From: Clostridiales bacterium
Lineage (GTDB): Bacteria > Bacillota > Clostridia > Christensenellales > CAG-138
DNA: 64,000 bases
Direction: 5' to 3'
NCBI GenBank assembly: GCA_004558525.1
Contig: SFCQ01000008.1
Location: 57,305 to 121,304 of the forward strand
The first letter of the stretch is position 1. Every line of letters begins with the position of its first letter. The position numbers and the translations under genes are program-made. Positions 24,982-34,561 of the stretch are shown in pieces. The notes under the pieces were generated by a model. It had not been told where the DNA came from, did not search any database, and worked only from the letters and a program-made list of their open reading frames with translations.

Positions 24982-25446
24982 ATGGATATACGCAAGCCTA
25001 CGATAGATGATTTTGACGCGGTATGCGCGCTCATTGCGCAGGTGCATGAGCTGCATCATAACGCAAGGCCTGACGTTTATGCTGAAAACGCTCACTTTTC
25101 ATACGAATACTATGTCTCGCTGCTGACAAACAAAGCCGGTTTTCCGCTTGCCGCATATGATGGCGACAAGCTCATAGCCTTCGCATCGGCCTTTATCAAG
25201 CCGCCAAACCCAAACCCCGCCATGTTGCCGCACCGTATAGCCTATATAGACAATATATGTGTGGACAAGGCGTATCGCGGCAGGGGCGCAGGCAGACTTT
25301 TATATGATGAAACCGTGCGCATGGCTAAGGAGCGCGGCGCGGATACGCTGATGCTTACCGTATGGTCGTTCAACACTGACGCGATAGAGTTCTATAAGCA
25401 TCTTGGCATGAAGGAGCGCAACATAAATATGGAGGCCGGCATATAA
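24982..25446 (+). CDS. GNAT family N-acetyltransferase
   Basis: A 154-residue GNAT protein. IDNICVDKAYRGRGAGRLLYDE holds the R/Q-x-x-G-x-G/A acetyl-CoA loop, and LTVWSFNTDAIEFYKHLGM matches the C-terminal N-x-x-A-x-x-F-Y motif. ATG follows AAGGAGG. Resembles small-molecule or protein-N acetyltransferases; substrate unknown. It may be read through from dacF. Confidence 0.9.
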   Translation: MDIRKPTIDDFDAVCALIAQVHELHHNARPDVYAENAHFSYEYYVSLLTNKAGFPLAAYDGDKLIAFASAFIKPPNPNPAMLPHRIAYIDNICVDKAYRGRGAGRLLYDETVRMAKERGADTLMLTVWSFNTDAIEFYKHLGMKERNINMEAGI

Positions 25447-25470
25447 AGCTCAGCTTATGTTGAATATGTT

Positions 25471-25489
25471 AAAAGGCGGCCGTGCCGCC
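25471..25489 (-). terminator. Terminator of the recJ-hemZ-ASCH operon
   Basis: GGCGGC/GCCGCC stem with a 3-nt loop; on the minus strand TTTT follows. The GNAT gene converges from the other side. Confidence 0.6.
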
Positions 25490-25505
25490 GCCCTTCAGGA
25501 TTGCC

Positions 25506-25958
25506 TTATTTGCTGTATATAAGCTTAAAATCCTCGAATACAACAGGCATATCGTATGTGAATTCATAACCGAGCTGCTTAGCGCTCTCGCGGAAAAAAT
25601 GCTCGTGGTTCATTTGCCATGTTTCAAGGCACTCATCCTCGCCTTCGCGCTTCACTATGTCAAACGTCATCTCGTTATAAGGTATTATGCTGACCGCCGT
25701 AGTTTCGATAACGCATCTTGGGTTACCCGCAAAATCCGTCACTATTGAAAGCTCTCCGGCCTTCGGCAGCTCCTCTCCCTCTATTTCATAATCCTTAAGG
25801 CTTGACGAGGTCGCCTGCTTTTTCCCCTGCAAAACAAGCTCAAGCAGGCCGTTTGCGGCTTTTTCTGTTATGTCAAAACAAAATGCGTCAGTATATTTCG
25901 TATCCGGACTTCTGCCGGTGTCTTTAAGGAACTCGCTCCAGAATTCGTCTATCGTCAT
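25506..25958 (-). CDS. ASCH domain protein
   Basis: A 150-residue ASCH-domain protein. Typical elements are KKQATSSSLKDYE near residue 46, ELSIVTDFAGNPRCVIETT, the F-D-x-V segment TFDIVKREGEDECLETW, and the end PVVFEDFKLIY. ASCH folds bind RNA or act on modified nucleosides such as N4-acetylcytidine; which applies here is unknown. It lies 15 nt after hemZ, at the end of that operon. Confidence 0.85.
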   Translation of the reverse strand: MTIDEFWSEFLKDTGRSPDTKYTDAFCFDITEKAANGLLELVLQGKKQATSSSLKDYEIEGEELPKAGELSIVTDFAGNPRCVIETTAVSIIPYNEMTFDIVKREGEDECLETWQMNHEHFFRESAKQLGYEFTYDMPVVFEDFKLIYSK

Positions 25959-25973
25959 ATTGTACCTCCCCTG

Positions 25974-27446
25974 TTATGCTTGCTGCAAAAACAGCTTTGC
26001 CTTATCCTCGCTAAGCCTGTCTATTTTGTTTATGTATACCGATATCTCCTTGGGCGCCGGCACACGCTCCACCCTTCTTGCGGCATCATACACGCATTTT
26101 GTCATAGCCCCTGCGCCGTGCGACATTATGGCCGTTGTATCCTCCATCATGTCTATATTGTATATGCACTCGCAGTTCTCCTTTGCATAGCCTACGTTTT
26201 CAAGGTTGCCGCTCATATATTTCTGCCTGTACATATAATATGGCCGCATGTTCATGGCCTTTGCAGCTTCCGCGCCCATGGCTACCATCCTTTCGACCTC
26301 CTCAGCCGTTGTCATGGGGTACCTTTCACCCTCCGTAACCAGCCTGCTGGAGCGCTTGAGCGCAAGGGTATGCACGGTAAGGTTTTCCGGAGAAAGCTTC
26401 ACTATCTCGTTTAGCGTATGCTCCATATCGGCTGCATGCTCGCCGGGCAATCCGGCTATAACATCCATATTTATTCTGTCAAAGCCCATATCGCGCGCCA
26501 TGCCAAACGCCGCTATTATATCCTGCGGGGTGTGGCTCCTGCCGATAAGCTCAAGCGTAGCCATATTCATGGTCTGCGGATTTACCGAAAGCCTGTTTAC
26601 GCCCCTTCTTTTAAGCACCTCAAGCTTGGCTTTGGTTATGGTGTCCGGCCTTCCGGCCTCAACTGTAAACTCGCCAGAAAAGCCGCTGTACGCTTCAAGC
26701 GCATGGCATATTAGCGAGTCAAGCTCATCCGCGGTTAGCACCGTGGGCGTACCGCCGCCTATATATAAAGCCCTTATCCTTCTGTTCGCCTTTTTAAGTA
26801 TTGCAGAGCCTGCTGTTATGTCCCTTTTAAGCGCCGCAAGATAGGCGGCCATATCGGTCTTTTTTGTCCTGACCTGGGAAGCAAAGCTGCAATAAAGACA
26901 CCTTGACGCGCAAAAGGGTATGCCTATATATACGTCGGCATCAAGCTCTGTCTGCGTATCCAGTATTGGCTGCTGCACGGAGTTTATCTCCATAGCGAGC
27001 CTGAGCTTTTCTTCCGATACGTCAAAATCCTGCCGCATCATGCGAAGCGCTTCCTCTTTGCCATGCCGTATATAAAGCTCCCTAAGCAAGCGCGTAGGCC
27101 TTATTCCCGTAAGCGAGCCCCAGGGCGGCATGAATCCGTATACCTTTGCCATAGCCCTGAACACGGCTATCTTTACGGCTCTTTTTTCCCTGCGCTTTAC
27201 TTCAAGCATATCGGCATCTCCTGGAATATCGCATTGCCAAACGTACTCCGCTTTTCCCTTTGGTATGTTTATATTGGCATATGCGGTCCTTTTCAGGCCG
27301 TCGTCCTTGCCGTTTTGTATTGTGACGGCTATATCCGCGCAGGCTTCGCTCCCGCTTATGGTTATTTCTTCCTTTGCCAAAAATAGCCGAAGCTCGTCGG
27401 CTATATCTGCTGTATATTCGGCTTTGTTGCTGTAAAGCCTTATCAT
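25974..27446 (-). CDS. hemZ: Oxygen-independent coproporphyrinogen III oxidase-like HemZ
   Basis: A 490-residue radical SAM protein. A non-catalytic N-terminal domain of about 160 residues precedes the radical SAM centre CASRCLYCSF (Cys-x3-Cys-x2-Cys) near residue 178 and the SAM-binding IGGGTPT near residue 229. The family decarboxylates coproporphyrinogen III without oxygen, though HemZ-type members may do other radical chemistry. Clostridial HemZ sits next to the MBL/dtd/relA/recJ genes, exactly as here, with a 4-nt overlap. Confidence 0.9.
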   Translation of the reverse strand: MIRLYSNKAEYTADIADELRLFLAKEEITISGSEACADIAVTIQNGKDDGLKRTAYANINIPKGKAEYVWQCDIPGDADMLEVKRREKRAVKIAVFRAMAKVYGFMPPWGSLTGIRPTRLLRELYIRHGKEEALRMMRQDFDVSEEKLRLAMEINSVQQPILDTQTELDADVYIGIPFCASRCLYCSFASQVRTKKTDMAAYLAALKRDITAGSAILKKANRRIRALYIGGGTPTVLTADELDSLICHALEAYSGFSGEFTVEAGRPDTITKAKLEVLKRRGVNRLSVNPQTMNMATLELIGRSHTPQDIIAAFGMARDMGFDRINMDVIAGLPGEHAADMEHTLNEIVKLSPENLTVHTLALKRSSRLVTEGERYPMTTAEEVERMVAMGAEAAKAMNMRPYYMYRQKYMSGNLENVGYAKENCECIYNIDMMEDTTAIMSHGAGAMTKCVYDAARRVERVPAPKEISVYINKIDRLSEDKAKLFLQQA

Positions 27447-28093
27447 AGCTGTTTCCTGCTCCAGCGCCGCATGAACGGATTATGCTCCCTTTCAAATTGA
27501 AGCGTGCTTGCGCCCATATGGCCGGGATACACCTCATAATCGCCGTCAAGCGTGAACAGCGCCTTGCCTATGGAATCAAGCAGCTCTTTATGATCCCCGC
27601 CCGGGAAATCGCTCCTTCCTATGCTCAGGCGGAACAAACAATCCCCCGTGAACAGGGCCTTCCTGCCGTTATCCTCTATTGCATAAGATAACGAACCCTT
27701 CGTATGCCCGGGCGTGCTTATGACCTTTATATCAAAGCCTGACTCGTGCACGGTCTCGCCGCCCTTGAGCTTAACGTCGGCATGGCATGGCGGTATGGCA
27801 ATATGCGCCATATCGCAAAGGTTCACCTTGGGGTCCCTTAAGCCAGGCTCGTCAATTTCATGTATATACACCCTTGCGTTATACTGCCTTTGAATATCGG
27901 CAACGCTTACTATATGGTCAAAATGGCCATGCGTAAGCAAAACGGCCGTAGGCTTAACATCAAGCTGATTAAGCTTTTTGTTGACAAGCTCCGTATCGGA
28001 TGGGTCTATGACAATACATTCGCCCTTGTTTTTGCCGTAAACAATATATGTATTCACGCCAACGGGGCCTGTTATAAGCGATGCTATCTCCAT
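27443..28093 (-). CDS. MBL-fold hydrolase (glyoxalase II-like)
   Basis: A 216-residue metallo-beta-lactamase-fold protein. The metal motif THGHFDHI (HxHxDH) is near residue 55, with further ligands in STPGHTKG (His), FTGDCLFR (Asp) and PGHMG (His). Members hydrolyse thioesters such as S-lactoylglutathione, but in Clostridia the substrate is unknown. It overlaps dtd by 1 nt and hemZ by 4 nt. Confidence 0.9.
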   Translation of the reverse strand: MEIASLITGPVGVNTYIVYGKNKGECIVIDPSDTELVNKKLNQLDVKPTAVLLTHGHFDHIVSVADIQRQYNARVYIHEIDEPGLRDPKVNLCDMAHIAIPPCHADVKLKGGETVHESGFDIKVISTPGHTKGSLSYAIEDNGRKALFTGDCLFRLSIGRSDFPGGDHKELLDSIGKALFTLDGDYEVYPGHMGASTLQFEREHNPFMRRWSRKQL

Positions 28094-28539
28094 CAGAATG
28101 TCCTTTCACTGTCAAGAAGTATGGTAACGGGGCCGTCGTTCACAAGCTCCACCTTCATCTCCGCGCCAAATATGCCGGTTTCAACATGCACCTTTTCGCT
28201 CAGCTTCGCTATTGCGGCCTCGTAAAGCGGAATCGCCTTTTCCGGCCTGGCGGCCCTTATAAAGCTTGGCCTTTTGCCCTTTCTCGCGTCGCCATAAAGC
28301 GTAAACTGGCTTATCAGCAATATCGAGCCGCCCGCATCTATTATGGAGCGGTTCATCTTGCCCTCCTCATCTTCAAAAATCCTTAGGCCCATCAGCTTGT
28401 CGCAGATGTAGTCAAGGTCCTTCTGCTCGTCCTTTTCGTCTATGCCTATGAGCACCATGAAGCCTTTTTCTATTTTCCCGTTTACGTTGCCGTCTATGGT
28501 CACGCTTGCCCTGTCCACCCGCTGAACAACTGCCCTCAT
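28093..28539 (-). CDS. dtd: D-aminoacyl-tRNA deacylase
   Basis: A 148-residue DTD. N-terminal MRAVVQRVDRASVTIDG, catalytic SQFTLYGDARKGKRPSF near residue 77 and the cross-subunit Gly-cisPro motif in NDGPVT near residue 136 are all present. It removes D-amino acids (and glycine mischarged on tRNA-Ala) from tRNA. It follows relA after 29 nt. Confidence 0.96.
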   Translation of the reverse strand: MRAVVQRVDRASVTIDGNVNGKIEKGFMVLIGIDEKDEQKDLDYICDKLMGLRIFEDEEGKMNRSIIDAGGSILLISQFTLYGDARKGKRPSFIRAARPEKAIPLYEAAIAKLSEKVHVETGIFGAEMKVELVNDGPVTILLDSERTF

Positions 28540-28568
28540 GCTTATTCTCCTTAGTGTTAGTATTATGT

Positions 28569-30947
28569 TTAGGCGTTTATCCTGTACACATCGTTTACCG
28601 TGCGTATCTTGCGCATGCCCTTCATTATGCTGTCAAGCTGTGCGGCGCCGGACACGTTGAAGGTGAGCTGCACGGTAACTATATCCTCCGTCGTTTTTGC
28701 GTTCATGGCGAGTATGCTTATATTAAGGTTCATAAGCAGCTGCGATATCTCCATCAAAAGCCCGGGCCTTTCGCCGGCTATTATGTGTATGGTCACCGGA
28801 TAGCTCGCCTTTTCCGTGCTTGCCCACTGTACTTCTATGAGCCTGTCCTTATCCAGCATAAGGTCGCTCATGTTCGGGCAATCCGCGCGGTGTATGGATA
28901 CTCCCCTGCCCCTTGTTATGTAGCCCACTATGTTATCGCCTGGCAAGGGGCTGCAGCAATGTGCAAAACGCACCGCCATATTAGGCTCTCCCTTAACCAC
29001 AACGCCCCTGCCCGATACCGCGTTCTGTACGCGCTGGTCTTCCTTCTGCTCAAGCTTTGCCGCAAGCTGGTTTGCCTTTTCCTCCTTGCGGTATTGCTCT
29101 ATAAGCTTATGCAGCACCTGCCCCGTGGTTATGCCGCCATAGCCTATTGCGGCATATATATCCTCAATATCGCTCATGTTAAAGCGCTTAAGAAGATCCT
29201 CATAATAGCTTTTTTTAGTAAGCTCGCCAAGCTGCCTGCCCTGCCGCTTTGCAGCTTCGGCAAGCATTTCCTTGCCTCTTATTATGTTCTCTTCCCTGTT
29301 CGCTTTTTTGAACCACTGGCGTATCTTAGCCTTGGCCTGCTGCGTTTTTACGATTTTCAGCCAATCACGGCTCGGCGTGGCGTTTGGCGCGGTCACTATC
29401 TCGCAAACGTCGTTGTTTTTAAGCTTGTAGTCCAGCCTTACTATGGCCCCGTTCACCTTTGCATGCTGAACGTGGTTGCCTACGTTTGAGTGTATCCTGT
29501 ACGCAAAGTCAAGCGGCGTAGAGCCGGTCACAAGGTCTATTATCTGCCCCCTTGGGGTAAGCACATATACATAATCGCTGAAAAAGTCCTTGCGTATGCT
29601 TTCAACAAATTCCTTTGTGGTGTCGGCATAGTTTTCAAGCTCAAGCGCTTCCCTCAGCCACGCAAGCTTGCTGTCCAGCTCGTCCTGATTCGCCCTGCCT
29701 TCCTTATACATCCAGTGCGCCGCTATGCCGTATTCGCTGGTGCGGTGCATCTCATATGTCCTTATCTGCACCTCAAACGGCATGCCGGTATCCGCGAACA
29801 GCGTCGTGTGCAAGGACCTGTACATATTGGTCTTTGGCATTGCTATATAGTCCTTGAACCTGCCCGGCACAGGCTTCCATATGGCGTGTATTATGCCAAG
29901 AGCGGCATAGCAATCGTTGATCGTATTGACTATTACCCTTACGGCGATAAGATCGTATATCTCGGCAAGGCTCCTGTTTTGCCTGAGGAACTTTTTATAT
30001 ATGCTGTAAAGATGCTTTGGCCTGCCGTTCACCTGAGCCTCTATCCCTGCGGCGGCAAGCTGCTCCTGTATGGTAGCAATGGCTTTGTTCAGCGTTATCA
30101 TGCGCTCCCGCCTCTGCGGCTCTATCTGCCGCTCCAGCTGGGCGTATTCCTCCGGCATAAGATAGCGGAAGGCAAGATCCTCCATCTCGCACTTTATCGC
30201 GCCCATGCCGAAACGGCTGGCAAGCGGCGCGTAAACATCAAGCACCTCCCGCGCTTTGCGCTGCTGCTTTTCCGGCGTGCAGTAATCAAGCGTGCGCATG
30301 TTGTGCAGCCTGTCCGTAAGCTTGATTATCACCACGCGCACATCCTTGGCTATGGCGAGGAACATCTTCCTCAGGTTCTCCGCCTGAGCCTCCTCCTTGC
30401 TTATTATGTCGCTTTTTCCGGTTTTGGTAAGCTTTGTTACGCCGTCCACCATCTCTGCGATGTCCGGCCCGAATTCGTGCGCAAGCCCTTCCACGGTGAC
30501 TCCCGCGCAATCCTCAACAACATCGTGAAGAAGGCCGGCTATCACCGTGTTCGCGTCCATGCCCATATCAAAAAGCATCTTTGCAACGGCAAGCGGGTGT
30601 ATAATGTACGGCTCGCCGGAATCGCGCTTTTGTCCGGAGTGCGCATCATATGCAAACTGCATGGCCTTTTTCAAAAGCGCCATTTCGTCCGCGTTGAATC
30701 TTGCCATGCAGGCGGCTTCAAGCTCCCGCATCAGCTGCTTGACCTCGCTGTCGCCAACAAAATGATGGTTTTTTGCGTTTTCGCTGTTGTCAACTATGCT
30801 TATACCGTCATCAGCTATGTCGTTATCCTTGTCAGCTCCGGCTTTGGCTATAGCATTGGCGGCCTTATCGCGGACTTCTATTTTTATGTCGGCATTGGCA
30901 GCGCCGCTGTTTCCGGCCAGGCATGTATCCTTATCGTGTATATCCAT
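28569..30947 (-). CDS. relA: Bifunctional (p)ppGpp synthetase/hydrolase RelA/SpoT
   Basis: A 792-residue long RSH protein. An extra N-terminal stretch of about 65 residues is polar and likely disordered. Then come the hydrolase HD domain (GLLHDVVED, His141/Asp142, and KLTDRLHNMRTL), the synthetase domain with GRPKHLYSIYKK (about 300-420), TGS (about 450-510), a zinc-finger region with HCCSPLPGD, and a C-terminal ACT domain (about 715-790). The hydrolase residues look intact, so both activities are expected. It is the stringent-response hub of this operon. Confidence 0.96.
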   Translation of the reverse strand: MDIHDKDTCLAGNSGAANADIKIEVRDKAANAIAKAGADKDNDIADDGISIVDNSENAKNHHFVGDSEVKQLMRELEAACMARFNADEMALLKKAMQFAYDAHSGQKRDSGEPYIIHPLAVAKMLFDMGMDANTVIAGLLHDVVEDCAGVTVEGLAHEFGPDIAEMVDGVTKLTKTGKSDIISKEEAQAENLRKMFLAIAKDVRVVIIKLTDRLHNMRTLDYCTPEKQQRKAREVLDVYAPLASRFGMGAIKCEMEDLAFRYLMPEEYAQLERQIEPQRRERMITLNKAIATIQEQLAAAGIEAQVNGRPKHLYSIYKKFLRQNRSLAEIYDLIAVRVIVNTINDCYAALGIIHAIWKPVPGRFKDYIAMPKTNMYRSLHTTLFADTGMPFEVQIRTYEMHRTSEYGIAAHWMYKEGRANQDELDSKLAWLREALELENYADTTKEFVESIRKDFFSDYVYVLTPRGQIIDLVTGSTPLDFAYRIHSNVGNHVQHAKVNGAIVRLDYKLKNNDVCEIVTAPNATPSRDWLKIVKTQQAKAKIRQWFKKANREENIIRGKEMLAEAAKRQGRQLGELTKKSYYEDLLKRFNMSDIEDIYAAIGYGGITTGQVLHKLIEQYRKEEKANQLAAKLEQKEDQRVQNAVSGRGVVVKGEPNMAVRFAHCCSPLPGDNIVGYITRGRGVSIHRADCPNMSDLMLDKDRLIEVQWASTEKASYPVTIHIIAGERPGLLMEISQLLMNLNISILAMNAKTTEDIVTVQLTFNVSGAAQLDSIMKGMRKIRTVNDVYRINA

Positions 30948-30994
30948 TCCGGCAAACCTCCTTTCTTTATATGTCTCTAACGCTGTTTCCTTAT

Positions 30995-31510
30995 TCAGTA
31001 TACTATGCTTGCGCTTACGTCGTAGCCTTCAAGCGCCTTTATTCCGTCAAGCTCGCTCCTAAGCTCTACTGCAAAACGAACAGCAACTACCTCGCCGCCC
31101 ATCTGCTCAATAAGCTTTATCGCCGCAAGCGCCGTGCCGCCGGTGGCGAGCAGGTCGTCAACAACAACCGCCTTTTGGCCCGGCTTTATAGCGTCGGTAT
31201 GTATCTCAAGCCTGTCGGTGCCATATTCAAGCGCATATTCATAGCTTACCGTCTCGCACGGCAGCTTGCCAGGCTTTCTTGCAGGCACGAAGCCGGCGCC
31301 CAGCGCAAACGCCAGCGCAGAACCCATTATGAAGCCGCGAGCCTCAGGCCCAACCACCACGTCAACATGCTTGTCCTTCAAGCCGTCCGCCATTTCCGCT
31401 ATAAGCTGATGGAACGCCTTGGGGTCCTTAAAAAGCGTCGTTACATCGCGAAATAGTATTCCCGGCTTGGGAAAATCTGGTATTGTACGGATAGTGTCTT
31501 CAAGCTTCAT
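30995..31510 (-). CDS. apt: Adenine phosphoribosyltransferase
   Basis: A 171-residue APRT. The N-terminus IRTIPDFPKPGILFRDVTTL and the PRPP-binding VVVDDLLATGGTALA are diagnostic. It converts adenine and PRPP to AMP. The start overlaps the recJ end by 11 nt, and relA follows; recJ-apt-relA is the common Firmicute order. Confidence 0.97.
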   Translation of the reverse strand: MKLEDTIRTIPDFPKPGILFRDVTTLFKDPKAFHQLIAEMADGLKDKHVDVVVGPEARGFIMGSALAFALGAGFVPARKPGKLPCETVSYEYALEYGTDRLEIHTDAIKPGQKAVVVDDLLATGGTALAAIKLIEQMGGEVVAVRFAVELRSELDGIKALEGYDVSASIVY

Positions 31511-33968
31511 GGTTTGCCTCCTTGTATAATTGCAAATACATATCGTTCATCTCCCTTAAGGAGCTAAGCGCAAAAAACGTGCGGCTTTCCTCAAGCCTGC
31601 GCTTCGGCGGATCCGCTACTACCCTGAGCCCGCCTTCCGCCTTTACAACAAAGCCAAGCTCAAAAAATATATCCGCAGCCAATGCGCAGAAGCATCTCGG
31701 CTGCTTTGATGCCGCAGCCAAAGCATCGCTGAGCGCGCTTATGTTATAAAACCTGCCTATCGTTCCCCTAAGCGCCTTATAAAACTCTATAAGCGATTCC
31801 CTGCTTGACGGCAGCCCCTCCATAAGCTTGTCAAACCTGTATAGCCCATCCGCATTCGGCCTTGCGGCAACCAGCTCGGCCGGCTTTGCCATAGCCTCTA
31901 TCTCTCTCAATATGCCGGCGCTGGGCGCGGCGTCAAATATCAATATCCTTTTATAGCGGCTTATGTCAAGCTCCTTTATGCTCGGCGCAAGCACGGCGGC
32001 GTTGTATGCGCATATGCTCTGTGCGCAGGAAAAGAAGCTCACGTCCATTCTGTTCCAGGCCTTTTCTTTTATAAGCCAGGAGCAGAGCCGCTTCGCGCCC
32101 TCAGCGGTAAAGCAGAGCGCAAGCGTTCCCATGGCGCTTTTATCCAGCCACTTTGCAAGCGTTTGCTCAGCGTCCGCAAATATAAGCCCCTCAGCGGCAC
32201 GGCTACTATTATACAAGACATTTTTGCATATTGCATCAACAAATTTACCCTTTTGCCGCTCTATCCACGCATCCACTTCAACAGGCTCGGCGCTGCGCAG
32301 GCTTTTGATGCTCAGCTGAAGCTCGCTCCTGCCCATAAAGCTGTTTATGTTGGGCGTATACGCAACGTCGCACCTGTCCATATCGAGTATATTCCTGAAT
32401 TCGCCGCCGGCATTGAAGTATACCGAATTGACATACTGCTCGTCCCTTGTAACGTGGCAGCGCAAATGCTTGCCCTCGCCGCCCATTCTTTCAAGATTGG
32501 CGAGCCTTACGCCTTTGGTAAGTATTACCGGCTGAGGATTGCCCGCGCCAAACGGTTCAAGAAGGCTCAGCTCCTCGGCAAACGCCTTTGTTATGCCGCC
32601 AAGCTCCATATCAAAATCATACTCTGCCGACGGTATGAATACCTTCTCCGGCTCGTTTTGCCAAAGGTAGCTATCGAGCGCCTCCCTGAACTCATCAATA
32701 TCAGAGGCGTTCATGGTAAGCCCCGCCGCATAAGCATGGCCGCCGAATCTTGAAAAAAACCTTCCGCATGAGCTTAATGCCGAATGTATATTCACCCCGC
32801 TTATGCTCCTGCATGAGCCTATCGCCGTATCCTTGCCGCTCAAAAGCACGGTAGGCCTATAGAACCTTTCCGCTATCCTTGCGGCAGCAATGCCTATCAC
32901 GCCTGCGTTCCAGCTTTCGCCATGCAGCACGATGCAGCGCCGGTCCGTAAGGTCAACGTCCTTGAGCATATCGCATGCTGATGAGAATATGGCTCCCTCC
33001 TCCGCCTTCCTTTTCTGGTTCAGCTCGTCCAGCTTTTTTGCAAGGGATGCGGCCTTCTCGGCATCTGTCTCCATAAGCAGGCTCACGGCTATTCCGCCTT
33101 CCTCTATCCTGCTTGCCGCGTTTAGCCTTGGCGCTATCCTGAAGCCGAAGCCGGCGGCGTCCATATCTGCAAGCTTGGTCTGCGATACGGCGCATATCGC
33201 CTTTATACCCTCCTGGCATCTGCCCTCGCGCACCGCCTTTACGGCAAGCGCGGCAAACACCCTGTTTTCGCCTGTAAGCGGCACAATGTCCGCAACAGTC
33301 GCTATCCCTGCAAACGGTATATACTTGATCGCTTTTTCCCTGCCTATAAGCGCCTCCGCAAGCTTTTGGGCAAGCCCCGCGCCGCATATATGCCGGTTTG
33401 GATATTCGTCGGCATTGTTGCACAGCACGAGCGCCTCGCACCTTGGCAGCGAATCGCCCGGTATATGGTGGTCCGTTACTATCACGCGCATGCCAAGCTC
33501 GTAGCAGCGCGCTATCTCTTCCGCCGATTTTATCCCGTTGTCTACCGTTATTATAAGGCCGGCGCCCATCTTCTTAAGCTGCTCCACGCTGCGCATGGTC
33601 ATGCCGTAGCCGTCCTCATGCCTTGAAGGTATCATGCAGCCGGTGTCGGCCCCAAGCTCTTTAAGGCAACCGAGCATTATAGCCGTGGCGCACACGCCGT
33701 CCGCATCATAGTCGCCGAATACTATTATCCTTTCTTTGTTCTCAACGGCGGCCATTATGCATGCAGCCGCCTTGTCCATATCCTTAAGCAAAAAGGGATC
33801 CTCAAGGCCGGATACCGACGGGTGCAAAAACGCAAACGCTTCCTCCGCGTCCGTTATGCCGCGCGCTATCAAAAGCTCCGCCACCCTTGGGCTTACGGAA
33901 AGCTCCTGAGCAAGCTCGCGTACCTGCTCCCTTTCGGCTGCGCCCGCCTTGCATATAAGCCGCAGCAT
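31500..33968 (-). CDS. recJ: Single-stranded-DNA exonuclease RecJ
   Basis: An 822-residue RecJ, longer than the E. coli enzyme and like Firmicute forms. DHH-domain motifs are VFGDYDADGVCAT near residue 87, TVDNGIKS and VTDHHIPG; the DHHA1 part has FGGHAYAAGLTM near residue 420. An OB fold follows (about 450-560), and the last 250 residues form the helicase-like Firmicute extension. It degrades single-stranded DNA 5' to 3' in repair. The ATG at 33968 with AGGAGG 7 nt upstream was preferred to a start 7 codons earlier. Confidence 0.95.
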   Translation of the reverse strand: MLRLICKAGAAEREQVRELAQELSVSPRVAELLIARGITDAEEAFAFLHPSVSGLEDPFLLKDMDKAAACIMAAVENKERIIVFGDYDADGVCATAIMLGCLKELGADTGCMIPSRHEDGYGMTMRSVEQLKKMGAGLIITVDNGIKSAEEIARCYELGMRVIVTDHHIPGDSLPRCEALVLCNNADEYPNRHICGAGLAQKLAEALIGREKAIKYIPFAGIATVADIVPLTGENRVFAALAVKAVREGRCQEGIKAICAVSQTKLADMDAAGFGFRIAPRLNAASRIEEGGIAVSLLMETDAEKAASLAKKLDELNQKRKAEEGAIFSSACDMLKDVDLTDRRCIVLHGESWNAGVIGIAAARIAERFYRPTVLLSGKDTAIGSCRSISGVNIHSALSSCGRFFSRFGGHAYAAGLTMNASDIDEFREALDSYLWQNEPEKVFIPSAEYDFDMELGGITKAFAEELSLLEPFGAGNPQPVILTKGVRLANLERMGGEGKHLRCHVTRDEQYVNSVYFNAGGEFRNILDMDRCDVAYTPNINSFMGRSELQLSIKSLRSAEPVEVDAWIERQKGKFVDAICKNVLYNSSRAAEGLIFADAEQTLAKWLDKSAMGTLALCFTAEGAKRLCSWLIKEKAWNRMDVSFFSCAQSICAYNAAVLAPSIKELDISRYKRILIFDAAPSAGILREIEAMAKPAELVAARPNADGLYRFDKLMEGLPSSRESLIEFYKALRGTIGRFYNISALSDALAAASKQPRCFCALAADIFFELGFVVKAEGGLRVVADPPKRRLEESRTFFALSSLREMNDMYLQLYKEANHEA

Positions 33969-34066
33969 AAGTTGGCCTCCTTTCTGCAAAATGCTGCTTT
34001 ATGCGCTTTTCAGCCATATAAGCTTTCAAATTAACAACATATTATAGCACATGTATGGTCGTTTTG

Positions 34067-34453
34067 TCATTTTATTGCCCGGGTAATCATGGCGCTTATC
34101 ATTCCGGAGAGCATACCTATAAGTGCGTCGCTGAGCATCGCCGCGTTGAGCGTAAAGCTTCCGCTTATTATTGCAAACACCGTATACGCGAGCCCCGCAT
34201 ATATAAGCCCCGCCATAGCGCCGTAAAGCCAAGCCTTGCTTTGGCAATGCCTTTGCACGGCAAAGCCCGCAAGCGCGGCGCTAAGCACCTTTATAACGGC
34301 GTTGGCAACGGGTATCGCCTCTATGCCTATAAGCTGCTTCCACATCACGGCAGCCAATATAAGTATAAGCACAAGGCTCGCCGCGCTGCCTATGAACGCC
34401 GCCTTTATGAGCTGAAACAACATGGGCTTCTCCATAGCCTTTCCCTTTGCCAT
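34067..34453 (-). CDS. TIGR04086-type small membrane protein
   Basis: A 128-residue protein with four hydrophobic helices (about 14-38, 45-66, 72-94 and 100-124) and short polar termini, fitting the family usually called TIGR04086 in Firmicutes, which often lies near recJ or secDF. The ATG at 34453 has AAGGAGGT 7 nt upstream. Function unknown. Confidence 0.75.
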   Translation of the reverse strand: MAKGKAMEKPMLFQLIKAAFIGSAASLVLILILAAVMWKQLIGIEAIPVANAVIKVLSAALAGFAVQRHCQSKAWLYGAMAGLIYAGLAYTVFAIISGSFTLNAAMLSDALIGMLSGMISAMITRAIK

Positions 34454-34561
34454 AACTGATACCTCCTTAAGATAATTAGGGCTTCCTTAGCCTTATTCAC
34501 TTTTATGCTGCAATATGATAGGATAATATAAAGCAACAACATAAACTAAGGAGCGTATTAT

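Noticed and set aside
29490..30980. Long plus-strand open frame (496 codons) opposite relA
   Set aside because: Shadow of relA, with unusual His/Tyr/Cys-rich composition and no start signal.
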